From Isoetes taiwanensis (Eukaryota > Streptophyta > Lycopodiopsida > Isoetales > Isoetaceae), in contig JAJEKV010000431.1 of assembly GCA_021234155.1 (NCBI GenBank), positions 142,649 through 206,648 of the forward strand: a stretch of 64,000 nt of DNA, read 5' to 3'. The notes beneath the pieces are model-generated. The model ran no database searches and had not been told where the DNA came from. It worked only from the letters and a program-made list of their open reading frames with translations. Below, piece after piece: positions 11,775 to 22,913 of the stretch (positions are counted from its first letter, which is position 1; each line of letters starts with the position of its first letter). Made by a program: the position numbers and the translations under genes.

Positions 11775-11890
11775 CAATATTGGTGGGTAGGGCCTAGCAA
11801 CAAGGTCCTACTCACCTTGTTGCTATCTGTATTGCTAAAGTTTTACTTTCATGCAGAAACAGGCCCATCTGACCAACGGTTGGAGGAAGG

Positions 11891-13991
11891 TTTTTTTATT
11901 AGTTGTATAGGTAACATATATTTGCATGTATATGCATCATGATATAGTAAAGCCAAAGTTTATACACAGCTATTTGTATAACTTGGGCTAATGGGTATGA
12001 TACCAAAGACCTTTATGAATTGTTTTGATGGCACTTAAGGTATACGTAAGGGCCAAAAATAATAACTGAAAAATAAAAACCTTTGGTAATATGAATTTTC
12101 ATCTACAGAAATGTCGGAGTAATTTAACCTATTATTTGCTTTCGATTTTAGGGCAAAGGGCAACGCTGTGTCTTGGCGAAGTTCACTCCAGAAATCCGGC
12201 CAGAGGTAAGCTCTGGCCACATCATTTCTAACTGGTAACAGAAAAAGTTAGTACAGGCTGGTACATGAGTGCTGGGAGCGTTAGCCATGTAAAACATGTC
12301 CCTTCTAAGAACAGCCGGTACTGATATATAAAAAGTGCATGAGCTTATTGTGGAGATGCATGGGCCGCACTGTCTGGTGCGGATCCCCTTGTTTTTTAGC
12401 TGTGCATATATCTACGAGCAGAGAGATGCCTAGAAAGAAAGGAGATCTCAACTATGCTACTAGAAAGAGGCTGGCACAGGAAAAATTGGAGGCTAGCAGC
12501 AGGAAAAATTTATTCCAGTATCATAAGACTGCTAAGATCTCTGAAGCAAGGATTAGTTCAGGGGCAAATGAGTTCAATGTGAATGTGCAAGATGGTAAAG
12601 CCAATCAGGAAACGGTTGATCCTCCTTCTGCATAAATGGTGGCCACAAACAGAAATGCTGATAAGGAGGTGAACAAAGGCCCAGCAATGGCTTATGCATG
12701 TGGATCTACAAGTCTGAAACATGGAGCTGACGTAATTCTGAGCAAAGCCATTGGGCTGGAGCGCACTTCTCAGGTTTAAATTAGTTTAGCTCATTTATTT
12801 ACATGATTATGATATCTGCATGAACTGCTTAGATATAAGTCATATGGTTTATGCTTAAATAGCTAGAGGAAGTATGATTTACTGAATATTTGAGGATATT
12901 GTGCCTACATAAATCAGGGATACATAGTGGTACTAAATATATGGTAATAATGCTATATGTGATGTATCCTTGTGTAGATAGAATTGGGCAATGAAGATCT
13001 TAAGATTATTTGAATCTTAGGATTTTAGCTTGTATTTTATGTATAATGAGTCTTAGGAATAATGTAAAATAGGACTCAGGAAGGCTCTTTCCAATAATAT
13101 TAATGAAAATCATGATCTGAATAAATGCTAAATTTATGACTAGAGAGAAACCAGATATTGGGTATTTATATAATGTCTTGGCTTGGATCGAAGTTAGGAA
13201 CCCGAACCTACATAAGCATTATGGACGAAAATAATCATTGAATACATTTAATATTTGGCTTTAGGGGGATATGAGAGCTGATGCAAAGATATATAAGGAT
13301 CTTGTCACGGTTGATTAACAGATCTAGTGCATAGGCTTTTAATTAAGAATAGCAATTTAACATATCCTACTTATTCTAGAAACTTAGGATATGTTTTTTA
13401 GCATGTATTTACTACTGAGACAGTTTTTATTATAGACTTGCTTAAACAGTAGACATCTGATTACTGTATCTAACAGTTTAATATGATCATAAATGTCCTT
13501 ACCCCATGATATTTATGTGAAACGAGCAGGGTGAAGGGGCATAAACCTAAAAAGTCCCATGACACCTGCTACCCTCAGCATAGCAACCATTCTAATGCTT
13601 GTTTTTGTTGTTTTGGGTGCAGGTAACAGGACTTTTTACTCCCTGTATTGTTTTGTTCAAAAAATGGAAGATGGACAATAAGCGAGAATTTTATCTAGTC
13701 AACTGGTCTTGAAGACAAAAACTCTATTTGAGTGTTTGGAAAATCAATTGATTATGATGCTCTATTCTATGTTTTCTTAAAAAGCATTTCATAGTTCTTT
13801 TTTATATAAGGAATGTAAGTTTACTTTATACTTCAATATAATGAAAGCTTTCAGATTATATGAATGAATGTAACCTGATCAATGCCTTGTTGTTTAAATT
13901 CACCAGTTAATGGCAAGGGCTGCTTATTGAATCAATTTTTAGTCCTAAGTATAGGTCTAAAATAGATTGAAGTCTGTCTTTGGACAGGTTT

Positions 13992-14001
<10 letters not shown>
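11891..14001 (+). repeat. Right 2.1-kb direct repeat (pseudo-LTR)
   Basis: Second copy of 5751-7850. It begins TTTTTTTATTAG after GGAGGAAGG and ends at TTTAAGG before the T39 run. It carries the same TATA box (12325-12332) and the same two exons. Confidence 0.9.
12426..13710 (+). pseudogene. ORF1 copy in the right repeat, early stop
   Basis: Same start MPRKKGDLNYATRKRLAQ and same donor and acceptor as the left copy. A GAA codon has become TAA at 12633-12635, truncating the protein to 69 residues. The downstream exon 2 at 13621-13710 is intact. The left copy, which would be transcribed with the RT body, is the intact one. Confidence 0.6.
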
Positions 14002-14039
<38 letters not shown>

Positions 14040-14289
14040 ACTGCGGTCATCAATATATTAAAAGAATGGTAATGTTACAAAGCAAGTGAGGGAGGAAGGA
14101 GAACGCCCCAAAGAGGCAATGATACCTTCACACTCCACAACAAACTCACAAAAAGCGCAACTCTCTTGTTGTACAAGTAGACCATCACCATCTACAACAC
14201 CCAAGAAGTCCATGCCAAATGGCAAACTTCAGCTCTACTAATCCCGGAAACACCAGAAAGCTTTGAAATAGCTTGTACCTGACATGTAG

Positions 14290-14468
14290 GGTTTTGCCAT
14301 GTGGCAAAGTGTTTAAATGCACATATAAAGATATGTGCAACCTAGGAAGTTTCCCCCTAGGGCGCAACCCTTCACGGTTTCCAAGTACATGTCGTCAAGG
14401 CGACATGTACGAGTGACGTAGCCATATAATATACGTATTCATACCATATATTATGCTGGAATGTCACA
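14290..14468 (-). mobile_element. Right remainder of the minus-strand gypsy LTR
   Basis: Collinear with about 53910-54290. It carries the shared stretch CCCCCTAGGGC and ends ATGTCACA at 14468, the complement of the LTR start TGTGACAT. Next to it, 14469-14487 read on the minus strand is purine-rich (CAAGGTGGGTAGAT), the expected polypurine tract of a 3' LTR. Confidence 0.6.
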
Positions 14469-16190
14469 ATCTACCCACCTTGAATTGATGATGTCTGCAG
14501 CATCACGAGTCTCCCCACCTTGGAAACCTGTATGGCCCCTGCAACACATTCCATGTATGCAATTCCAACAATTACCTCGAGGTAATATTTAAGTTAATTA
14601 TTATGATCACGTCTCTTATTTCATAATTTATTATAGTAAGGTAATTTCTCAACCCTTACTTAAATTAACATTTAATATCCATAAAACTTTTATAACTTTT
14701 CACACTTAATATTTCACAAAGTTTTCAAAATTTTATAATTTAAAGGCTCATTCCGTCTCCTTGGAACATATTATGACAAAATATGTATTGCAAGACTTCG
14801 CAGTGCGACCCTCTTACCGTTTAGATCCTTCTATTGGCCTGCAAGTCCAAGACTACGTTAGTACACATTTATTTATTATAAAGTTGGCTATTAGGGAACC
14901 ACCCATTTAATTACACCTAATTAACTATATGGATGCAAGCCTAATCTCCCGGCGTAGGAAGAGGATGCTTCTTCTATCGGTGGCCGTGGGACAACGCCCT
15001 ATAATGCCTAGGATGATCACTTTCGCCTACACCTTTCATAAGCCCTTGGCGTGGAGGATGGCGTCCTCCCCATAGTAGGAATTGACTAGAGGTGCTTTCC
15101 TATCAATGCATGAACTAAATGACCTCTTATCTCTCAATTTTGTCTACTTCGTGTAGAAAGTAGACTTCTTAATCTAGTGCACTCAACTATTGGTTCTGTT
15201 GTCTACTCTTGTGGTGGCAAGCCCACCTTTGCATTGCTCCATGAATTGGGGTATTGCTTCTTCAAATCTCATTGTAGTACCCACGTAGCGTCTTCCACAG
15301 GTAAGTGTGTCCACTTCACTAGGTATTGGAGAATTTGGGATCTTCTTGTCTTCTTGTAGGACCTGTTAAGAAGAACCTCCAGGACAATCTCGAGTTGATC
15401 ACCTATCATTTTTAGCAGCTCTGTTGTCTCCAATGCCTCTTCTGGATTAGGAGTGTGCCTCTTTAGGAGACTTATGTGGAAGACCCTATGGACTTTGAGG
15501 TGTGCCGGCAGGTCCAACTTGTAGGATTGTTTACCTACTCTTTTGGTTATCCTGAACGGCCTAGCCCACGTTGGAGTAAGGTTCTTGCAATTGCCGATGC
15601 GGAGTTTTGCTTGTTTGACCTTGATCTTCAGCTACACGTTGTCCCCTACTTGAATTCCCTTACTGTTTTGTGTTTATCGGCTACGCTCTTCTGCCGGCTC
15701 CTTGCAGCTAGAAGATATCCTCGCACTTCCTCCACCAATTGTTGCATGTCATTTAGCCTAGCATCTTTGGGATACTTCTACCTTGGACACGGATTGTGCC
15801 AAGTGTATGGGGTCAAGCATTGGTAGTCATAGTTGATCACGAACGGTGACATTCAAGATGACTCCTGCTTGGTGCTATTGTATGAAAACTCCACCAAGTG
15901 AATGCAATCGTCCCACTTTAATTGCTTGTTCCAGACGTATTTCCTCAGCATATCTTCAAGTATCTGATTCGTACTCTCCTCAGATGCGCCCATGCGTCGA
16001 GGGTGATATGCCATGCTCGTCGATAGCTTCATCCGGATGGTGGTGAAGAGGTCTTGCCAAAATGCACTCATGAACTTGAATCCCTATCAAAGATTATCTC
16101 CCTTGGCATCCCATGGAGTAGGAAGATCTCTTTTTGTAAACAAGACACACATCCTTCTACCACTACCATGATATCTAGAAGAAGTTGCAC
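14469..16190 (-). pseudogene. Ty3/gypsy integrase and chromodomain remnant
   Basis: On the minus strand, 16071-15853 encodes an integrase-core piece (SAFWQDLF, AYHP, NQILEDMLRKYVW, LVEFSYNSTKQESS). 15517-15269 encodes the C-terminal end (LPAHLKVHRVFHISLLKRHTP) followed by YLVKWTHLPVEDATWV, a chromodomain-type sequence. The order is the same as in the better-preserved copy at 55190-56285. Between these pieces the frame is broken many times. AT-rich non-coding sequence at 14490-15170 corresponds to the untranslated stretch before the polypurine tract. The element is a decayed chromovirus and its homology fades near 16190, where other sequence begins. Confidence 0.75.
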
Positions 16191-16450
16191 TAGGACCTAG
16201 AGTCTAGAACTGTCCAAGTCATTTCATGTGAAGAGTACTTGATCCCCAAACTACATGACCATAGATTTTGATGGTTGTAGATACTTCTCTATTATCTTTC
16301 GAGGCCGCTTCTTGCTTATAGAGCCTCTAATGTTCTAGGCTAACCTTTCAATCAGCTATTAGACCTTGAGCCCTTAGGACTCTAAGATGGGCCGAGCATT
16401 TGCTTTTAGAAAATGAGCCCGAGCCATAGAAGAGCAAGAGATATTAGATT
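16191..16450. other. Unassigned junction between two gypsy elements
   Basis: No coding frame or repeat was recognised. It separates the minus-strand integrase remnant from a plus-strand LTR. Confidence 0.4.
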
Positions 16451-17704
16451 TAACGCCCCCAAATCATTTTGGGGGAGAGTGGAGGAAGGAGGAGCCATTA
16501 GCTGTGGATGGGACTTGAAGAATGGAAGCCATTCATGATAATGGCTCCAGCCAAGAGACCGGTTTCTTAGAAAGTTTGTGCTTCAGCTAACACTTCTTTG
16601 ATTAGATGGAATGGTTAATTTCTCTCTTATATGTTACCATGATGTTGATGGATACTTTGATTGTGATTGTGTTCCCTTTTTCTGTTCCTCTTGTGTGTCT
16701 GGGGTAAAAGGAGGGTAGAGACCTGAAAGCTTCCTAGAAGTAGAGATATTTCTAGCTAGAACCTTTAAGACCGAGTAATTGTGGCCTGTATATAAAAGCC
16801 CACCTGGCTGTGGATGCTATGGTGTGATTCAGCACCAAATAATGAGTATGATGGTGAATCGGGAGTGGGGTCTTGCCTAGCTTGGCTACAGGACTCCTAT
16901 ATTGTGCTAAGCTTATAGCCGGTCACTCAGTGGGCCAGGTATGGATCTGACACTCCCTGGGTCACAGGAGACGTGCCGATATGGACGTCCTGGACCCGAA
17001 CGGGCTCAGAGAGCCGGCCTTTAGATTTAGGGGAGTAAGTCGGGTACGGATGCGGGGGCTGCAGATGTGGCACACGTCCTCTAGCACACCCATGGATTCT
17101 CATGCTCGGGGAAGGGACGCCTCCCTGACTTGCCTCATCGGACCGAGGAGATGTAACCCGGAGCAGTCTCATAGGGTGATTCTATGAGATTGCATGTCCG
17201 GATGGCTACAATCATGCCATATCATGTTTCAGCCTATCTGCAAAGTGTGCACAGGAGGGGCGGATGGAGTGGACTACCCTAGCCATTGTTCTATGCCAGC
17301 CAACACCATGCCATACTTTTGTCTGCTGATATCTTGAGGCCATGATCGTCAGTCGACCCCATGGAGTCTGGCCCCAGGTAGAGCCCCTGTTTATGATGTA
17401 TTATTTATGTTATCTTGTACTTGTATTACCACGTAGATGATGTTGATGGATGGACCACCCTTCATGGTGGTATATTATTTGAGCATGATTGTTGTGTGCT
17501 AAAATGTATGTGTGCTTCTGCTGTATAGGATTCCCATAGAGGACGTGGGACGAATGACACCTCCGTATTCCTCGCCTGGATGCTTGGCCATCCCAAGTGG
17601 TCCGAGTTAGATGGAGGGCCCTTCCATGGTGATGTAGTTGCCATGGGAGGGGAATTCCCATATTTATACGATGGGAGCATCATATAGATTCTAGGAGCGT
17701 CACA
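16450..17704 (+). mobile_element. 5' LTR of a plus-strand gypsy element
   Basis: The right end is GCGTCACA at 17697-17704, directly before a tRNA-Met primer site. The second half is clearly related to the LTRs at 23534-25030 and 46267-47768 (shared ACTCCCTGGGT, GTGCACAGGAGGGGCGGATG, GGTCCGAGTTAGA, GGAGGGCCCT). The first half is diverged, so the left boundary near 16450 is approximate. Confidence 0.6.
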
Positions 17705-17705
17705 G

Positions 17706-17717
17706 TGGTATCAGAGC
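17706..17717 (+). promoter_or_regulatory. Primer binding site, initiator tRNA-Met type
   Basis: TGGTATCAGAGC one base after the LTR end. It marks the start of the internal region of the element running to 23246. Confidence 0.8.
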
Positions 17718-18364
17718 ATGATTTTAGTAGACCAAATCATTGCACTGGGTATAGTTTAACTCGTTAGGTTGGTTGGTTGTATGAGACTTCGTCTTAGGCT
17801 AAACTATCCCAATTCTATAGTTAGTATGTGTGTTGGCCTAGTTATGGGAGGACTAAACTATTTAGGTAGGAGGGAGTAAATTAGTAGGGTCAGTATATTA
17901 AGTTGTGGAGAAAAAAGCTCTTTTGCTTTCAAGGGCTATAACTTTCTCTAGGTAACTCGGATGGGCGCGATTTTTGCACCAACATGTTCGGCATGGTTCA
18001 ATTATCTTAGACGCACTAGCACCCGGCATCAAAATGGCAATAGGAGGGGGCAGGAGCACCGAATGCACCACTTGCATTTTGGCATCTTAGAATTAAAAAA
18101 GAGACATGTATTTTGCTAACGGCGCATCCATATAAAAATGCGTATTTCCATCGCATATTTTTATTAAAAACAAAAGTTTTTGTGAATTTTAAAATAAAGT
18201 GACGGTTGCTTTTTTTGGTTTTTTTATCTTTCCGCCTAGCGTCTCGCCTAGGCCGTCCGCCATAGTCGCCGGAGAAAAAGCTTGGCCCCCTTGACTTTGC
18301 GTTGACCTCTGCCACCACCGCCCTACCAGCGCTTTCTTTCCCACCTTCTCTTGCACCCATGAAC

Positions 18365-19662
18365 ATGGCTTGTACCCGAGTACAATTAGCTACAGTAACC
18401 TTAGTGTGCCACAGATATTCGCCAAGCTCCGTGAACAACTTGCTAGCGACGCCGACAAGGTGGAGCTACTCTTGATCGAGCTCGTGCAACAGTTTGTCGC
18501 CGGACATAGGGGCCCTTACCCTATTTTCTATTTGTCCGAGCGCTTTCTGCCGAAACTCAACCTCCTAAGGCAACCCTACACATTAGTCGAACAGGCTGAC
18601 CAAGTCCTCATGTAGTCAAGTTTTATCCTCCCTCACGTGTGGAAGTTCCCGAGGATGAGGCCATCCGGGTAGAGGCCGAGAGGATTAGAGAATTTGCCCA
18701 AGGGGACGACACCTGGGAGATGGAGAGGAGAGACTCAAAGGTCAGGGGTAAAGAGTACGTCTACCTGGGGGATGGGTGAGCCATCATAGATGGGAACCCC
18801 TTTGACCTTTCCCCCTACTAGTAATAATGAGACCACCCAGAGTTTTGCGTGGGGTGAAGTCCCATCATACCTCAAGATGGATTACCTGATAGCCATTCAG
18901 CTGGATATGTAGGTCAGGCCAGATAGGTATCATGCTGAGTTGTTAAGAAGGATCACCGCTCGTTGCCTTGCAGAGGTGGAAGAGCTGGTATTTTACCTAT
19001 CTTTGCCGCAAAGCGCCAGAGGCGGGCCGGCGGGCAACAATGAAAAGCGAAGAAATTGCCAATGGTAATCGGGATCAGTGGCCAGTTCCAACAAAACCCG
19101 GAAAGCAGAATATCCAGCGGGCTCGACCCGCAGGCCCGATACCGGTTGTGAAATGGAGGCGGAAGGCTATTGCTCATAAGTCGGGGAGCGCCTACAAAGA
19201 GAAGCTTAAGACGGTTGGGGGCATCGAAAAGACGACAAGCTTTGCCTGTCAGCAAGACCGAGTGGACGCCGCCCGACCTTGGCCAGTGTCGAGGGGCAAG
19301 ACCATGCCCAAGAAGCCGACGCAACCCAATAAACCGACACAGACCAAGAAGCCAACGCAGAGAAGCCGCACCGGTACAAGCCCGGCAAACCGTGGCGTTG
19401 AGGGAGACCGAAAGTACCGGAAGACAATTGAGCCCGACTCTGGAGGCTCCCCTTCCAGCGCTTGGTCCGAGAGATAGCACAAGACTATCGGACCGATCTT
19501 CGGTTCCAGACTTTTGCTATGCTCGCCCTACAGGAGGCCACCGAAGATTACGTGGTAGCCCTTTTTGGGGATGCCAACCTCTGTGCTATTCATGCCAAGA
19601 GGGTCACCATCATGACCAAGGATCTGGCTCTTGCTCGAAGGATTTGGGGAGACCATAATTAG
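18365..19662 (+). pseudogene. ORF0: retrotransposon histone-H3-like protein, decayed copy
   Basis: The reading starts MACTRVQLA at 18365, shifts frame to VPQIFAKLREQLASDADK, passes a Lys/Pro-rich linker with repeated KPTQ (19298-19360), and ends in an H3 fold. H3-like pieces are KPHRYKPG (19363-19386), TVALRE in another frame, then [38 protein letters not shown] and [13 protein letters not shown] with a stop at 19660. Canonical H3 has the same order and spacing (alphaN, alpha1, loop 1 of normal length, alpha2, alpha3). Several frameshifts make this copy non-functional. It lies between the primer site and ORF B, exactly where the minus-strand element has its H3-like ORF0 (62327-63603). A plain processed H3 pseudogene is less likely because of this shared position and the shared LREQL/LRERL N-terminal motif. 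Confidence 0.78.
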
Positions 19663-19869
19663 CTTGCTTATCAAGCATTTCCTTGTACAAATTTTGTATA
19701 GAAATATAAGAAAATTCGACTGCCTAATCTCTTTTGTGAAAGTGAAGTATTTAATTAATTATTATTAATGACTGACGTTGATGTCAACATAAAAAGTTTA
19801 AAATAAAGTACATTATAGTGTTTATGTTTCACTTTCTTTTTTGCTCCTCCTCCACGACTCGGCTCTGCA

Positions 19870-21230
19870 ATGGAGACCCCTAGCCTCCTCCAATGGTACC
19901 ATGATGGAGAACAATACTATGATCCTCAAGTCCCATTCGACCCCCTTCAGCCCTTTTTGCTCCAAAAGGTGGACATTATCACCAACATACAGCCCCACCC
20001 TAATTATGCAGCTTTCCTTGAGTTTTAAACCCAGAAGATGGAACCCCTCTGTATCCCCATAGGAAATCCACCCCAGCTTTACTTAGAGAGGGCTATTGTG
20101 AGAGAGATGTTGGGAGGCGACTCTCATGCCTCTAATATTTTCACGGGGAAGCTCATATGGGGTAGGAATCCGTCCGTCTTGATGCATGAGGGCTAGCAGT
20201 ACTTTGAAATGAACTTTGCGCTGGCTATACTCATGGATCAGTACGTCGATGACAAAACTTTGCCAGCAAAGAAGGGCAAAGCGCCCGTCCTCTCCAATGA
20301 CGACGATGAGGAGTACATCCGAGAGGATGACTTCGTCCGGTGGAGGCAGCTAGCAGAACAGATGCCCTTACATTGAGATCGAGGGGCGCGACTCCCGGTC
20401 ATCCACCATCAGGGGCAAGAATACCTCCTATTGGAGGATATCATGTGGACGTACCACGTGGTTGCTGACCCTAAAGCCAAGAGGAAGGCACAAGTATTAT
20501 ATGAGCTCGCCGAGTACTGCATGGATGACTTTATCGACTTTACGCCAGCCGAGCTCCCACCCCAAAATGCAGCAGTTGCTCCAGTTCCATCAGGAGACCA
20601 TCGAGCCAGCTAACACCCTCTTGAGGCTGTGAGACCTTATGTTGCAAGAGCCACCATCCCAGCCACCTGAGGAAGCTTTTATTGTTATGGGACCCCACGT
20701 CCCAAACATCAATATGGGGGATATCCCTTGAATCTAATGAAGAAGGAGAGGATCTCTACTGCTTGAGGGGATCATCTATAGGAACTCAAAGAGGATGAGG
20801 TCATAATGGACGCGACAAGGGAAGTAGCTACCTCTGTCACCCCGAGGTCGGTGCTTTGAAAACCACCTTATATGCTTCTTCCTTTCAGCTTTTAGCGGGG
20901 ACAAGTCCGCTTTGTGGAGCGGACCTAGCCCCGAGAGGAGGGAGGCGTCATGATCGACTGCCAGAGGCGAGCGTTGGCGAGCCATTAGAAGCTCCCATAT
21001 CGCACACACCTATGTGCTCGTGCGGTGGGACTTCGCTTTGGCCGTCCTAGGGCAGGATATAGCGCCATGGATGAGCATGAAGCTCCTTGTGGCCGCCCCT
21101 TTGGCCATGGCTTATCCTCCGGAGATTGCTTCCGTCGCGGCCTGCACCATCATCCCCAGAGTTACTTCACTTTGGCACCGTCAGCCACCTCCTGCGCCAA
21201 TGGACTATGATGCAGGACCTACTTCCTGAA
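19870..21230 (+). pseudogene. ORF B of the gypsy element (unknown function), with stops
   Basis: From ATG at 19870 one frame continues for over 700 bases, broken only by isolated stops (TAA in LEF*TQK, TAG in HEG*QYF, TGA in PLH*DRG). Each differs from CAA, CAG or CGA by one C-to-T change. It matches the start of ORF B at 61630-60153: both have METx/MATx, then WY, a K-x-(V/I)-D-I motif, P-x-Y, L-x-EF and FALAI/AALAI. A highly acidic DDDEE patch follows near 20300. I recognise no known family. The reading is not traceable after about 20640; 20640-21230 holds short frames only. It lies between ORF0 and gag. Confidence 0.55.
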
Positions 21231-21429
21231 TGTGGCTCTTTTGCGTAATAGTGTATGGCCTTCGGCCATTGCAACATATGTATTATTTATATAGTCATTT
21301 GTATGCCATTTTTAATATGAATTTCGAGCATTTTTATATTGATTGTCTCTCTTTTGGATGGATTCTTGTGCATAGGGTATAAGTCATTGATTCTGCATCT
21401 ATAAGCTTATGTACTTCATAAGAACCCAC

Positions 21430-22330
21430 CACACCGATTCGTAGGGAGTATGGCCCTGAGATTCCCGCTATAGCAAATCAGCAACCACCACCACCTATAC
21501 CAGTACCTGCTCCAGCTACATCCACCCGCTCCAAGCGTACACAGAATAGTTCATCATCTAATGCCAGTTCTGAGTCGTCCGAGTCATTGAAATCCTCTGT
21601 GTCAGCAGATGATTATGCAAAATCCAAAAGGATTATCAAAAAACCATAGACTCTTCTGCAGAATTGTAAATTGTCTCAGTTCTCGGGTAAGACTAGATCG
21701 GGTGTGGATGCTGAATCCTGGTTAGATGAGATGCATGAGTTTGGCAAATCCTATGGAATGACAGAAAAGGATATCGGCAAGGTTGCCACCACTAACCTCA
21801 CAGGATCAGCCCGCATTTGGTAGAAGGGATATGCCCGCTCTCATGGACTGACTCAAGGTAGGTGTCGATGCAAGGTTTTTGTCAAAGCCTTCAAGTCTCC
21901 TATGTCCTCAGAGTTCATCACTGTCAATAAATTCAAACTTTTTACCACTTGGAACAAAAGAATATGACAGTCCAAGCATATACAGATGAATTCATGCAAT
22001 TACGATTGTATGTTCCTGGGATAAATGAACGCAGGGCAGTTGAGGGGTATATTGAAGGGTTATCCTCTACTCTCAGGAAGATGGTTCGAGCCATAGACCC
22101 CAAAACAGTAGTAGAAGCCGAGGCTCAGGCTCTTAGCTTGGAGGAGGACAACCAAAAGTACCTGTCGCCACGTCCTTCTACCTTGGGTCGGAACAGGGGC
22201 TATACACCATATCGGGGATGCTCGCCTAGCCCGGGACCTCCCTTCTCGGCTGGATATTAGAAGCAGGATAAGAAAGTGTCTTTTACTATACCAGATAAGT
22301 CCTCTAATACTACAGGAGCTTTCGAGACAT
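21430..22330 (+). pseudogene. Ty3/gypsy gag (capsid) remnant
   Basis: A Pro/Ser-rich start (QQPPPPIPVPAPAT, 21480) leads into a capsid-like region: FSGKTRSGVDAESWLDEM, then TGSARIW with a TAG stop, KGYARSHGL, and after a frameshift MTVQAYTDEFMQLR...GYIEGL (21961-22065). These match the gag of the minus-strand element (EAWLDEM, RRIWWKGYAKAHGL). The core assembles virus-like particles in this family. It has at least one stop and one frameshift. Confidence 0.7.
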
Positions 22331-22331
22331 T

Positions 22332-22913
22332 TTGAAGCAAGCTCGTGACCAATTATGGAAGGACAAAGCTTGTTTTTGGTGTTTTCGACCAGGACACCGT
22401 ATGCAGAAGTGCCCCTATATCACACAGGATGCTCAAGCTGCTCTTGCCAAAGTAGATTGGGATGATGCCATGGGCCCAACTGAACTAGAGAACGTTGCTG
22501 ACGACGAGGCACCAGATTATATACAAGGTGAATTTCACATTTACGCCGCTGTTGAGACAGGTCAAGTAGATAGTCAACTTTTTGTCATATCCACAGTTGG
22601 CCAGGTAGACCGTAAACCCTTTGTCATTCTTATGGACATGGGTAGTACGCATAATTTTGCCTCGCCTAGAATGGCAGAAGCTTTACAGCTAACTCTCTTG
22701 AAGTCAAAGCCACGTCCAGTCACATTGGCTAGTGGGGCCGTACCATATACACAAGGTCGACGCGTCAATTTGAATATTCAGTTGCCAGGAGCACCCGTTG
22801 CTCTAGGGGCCGCGATCATGAATATTGGCCATTATGACCTTATTGTGGGTATGGAATTCTTGGCTGCTGCAAAGGCAAACGTTGATTGTGGCGAGGTCAC
22901 CTTTAGCGACTAA
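22332..22913 (+). pseudogene. Gag zinc knuckle and aspartic protease region
   Basis: An open frame of 193 codons. A zinc knuckle CFWCFRPGHRMQKCP of the CX2CX4HX4C type lies near residues 15-28. An aspartic-protease motif VILMDMGSTHNFAS near residue 97 has Met where the family has Thr next to the catalytic Asp (DTG to DMG), so activity is doubtful. LIVGMEFL further on is the second protease motif. It corresponds to 58178-58944 in the minus-strand element. Confidence 0.75.

Larger units (their letters stand above)
5758..13995 (+). mobile_element. Penelope-like retroelement with long direct repeats and introns
   Basis: The element consists of a 2.1-kb direct repeat, a 4-kb body and a second copy of the same repeat. 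The body encodes a middle protein and a reverse transcriptase of the Penelope/TERT-like type. The arrangement fits a pseudo-LTR structure: a full unit (7851 to about 13995) preceded by a copy truncated to its last 2.1 kb, which supplies the promoter. No GIY-YIG endonuclease was seen, as in endonuclease-deficient Penelope-like elements known from rotifers, fungi and Selaginella. Introns are retained, which Penelope-like elements are known to tolerate. The repeats are nearly identical, implying recent activity. Ends abut T-runs, so its own target duplication cannot be separated from the tract. Confidence 0.72.
5743..14282 (-). mobile_element. 5'-truncated LINE insertion (minus), split by a Penelope-like element
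   Basis: Directly after CATGTAG (5736-5742) comes a T15 run. The other end of the T tract is T39 at 13996-14034, followed by 248 bp ending just before a second CATGTAG at 14283-14289. Read on the minus strand this is a LINE 3' end followed by poly(A) and a 7-bp target duplication. The LINE therefore inserted into the gypsy LTR, and the Penelope-like element later entered its poly(A) tract. The preserved body (14035-14282) is only 3'-terminal sequence and is not closely similar to the L1-type LINE at 49-52 kb except for the tail arrangement. Confidence 0.72.

Noticed and set aside
5751-14001. Ordinary LTR retrotransposon with 2.1-kb LTRs
   Set aside because: The RT motifs are Penelope/TERT-like, there is no integrase, no TG..CA ends, no primer site and no polypurine tract, and the repeats contain a spliced gene.
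13996-14034. T39 run as the 3' tail of the Penelope-like element
   Set aside because: The following sequence is a LINE 3' end on the minus strand and CATGTAG flanks the whole block, so the run is the LINE poly(A) tract.
19462-19662. Expressed host histone H3 gene
   Set aside because: The upstream tail and alphaN parts are in other frames with stops, and the copy sits between retroelement genes; it is not a functional H3.
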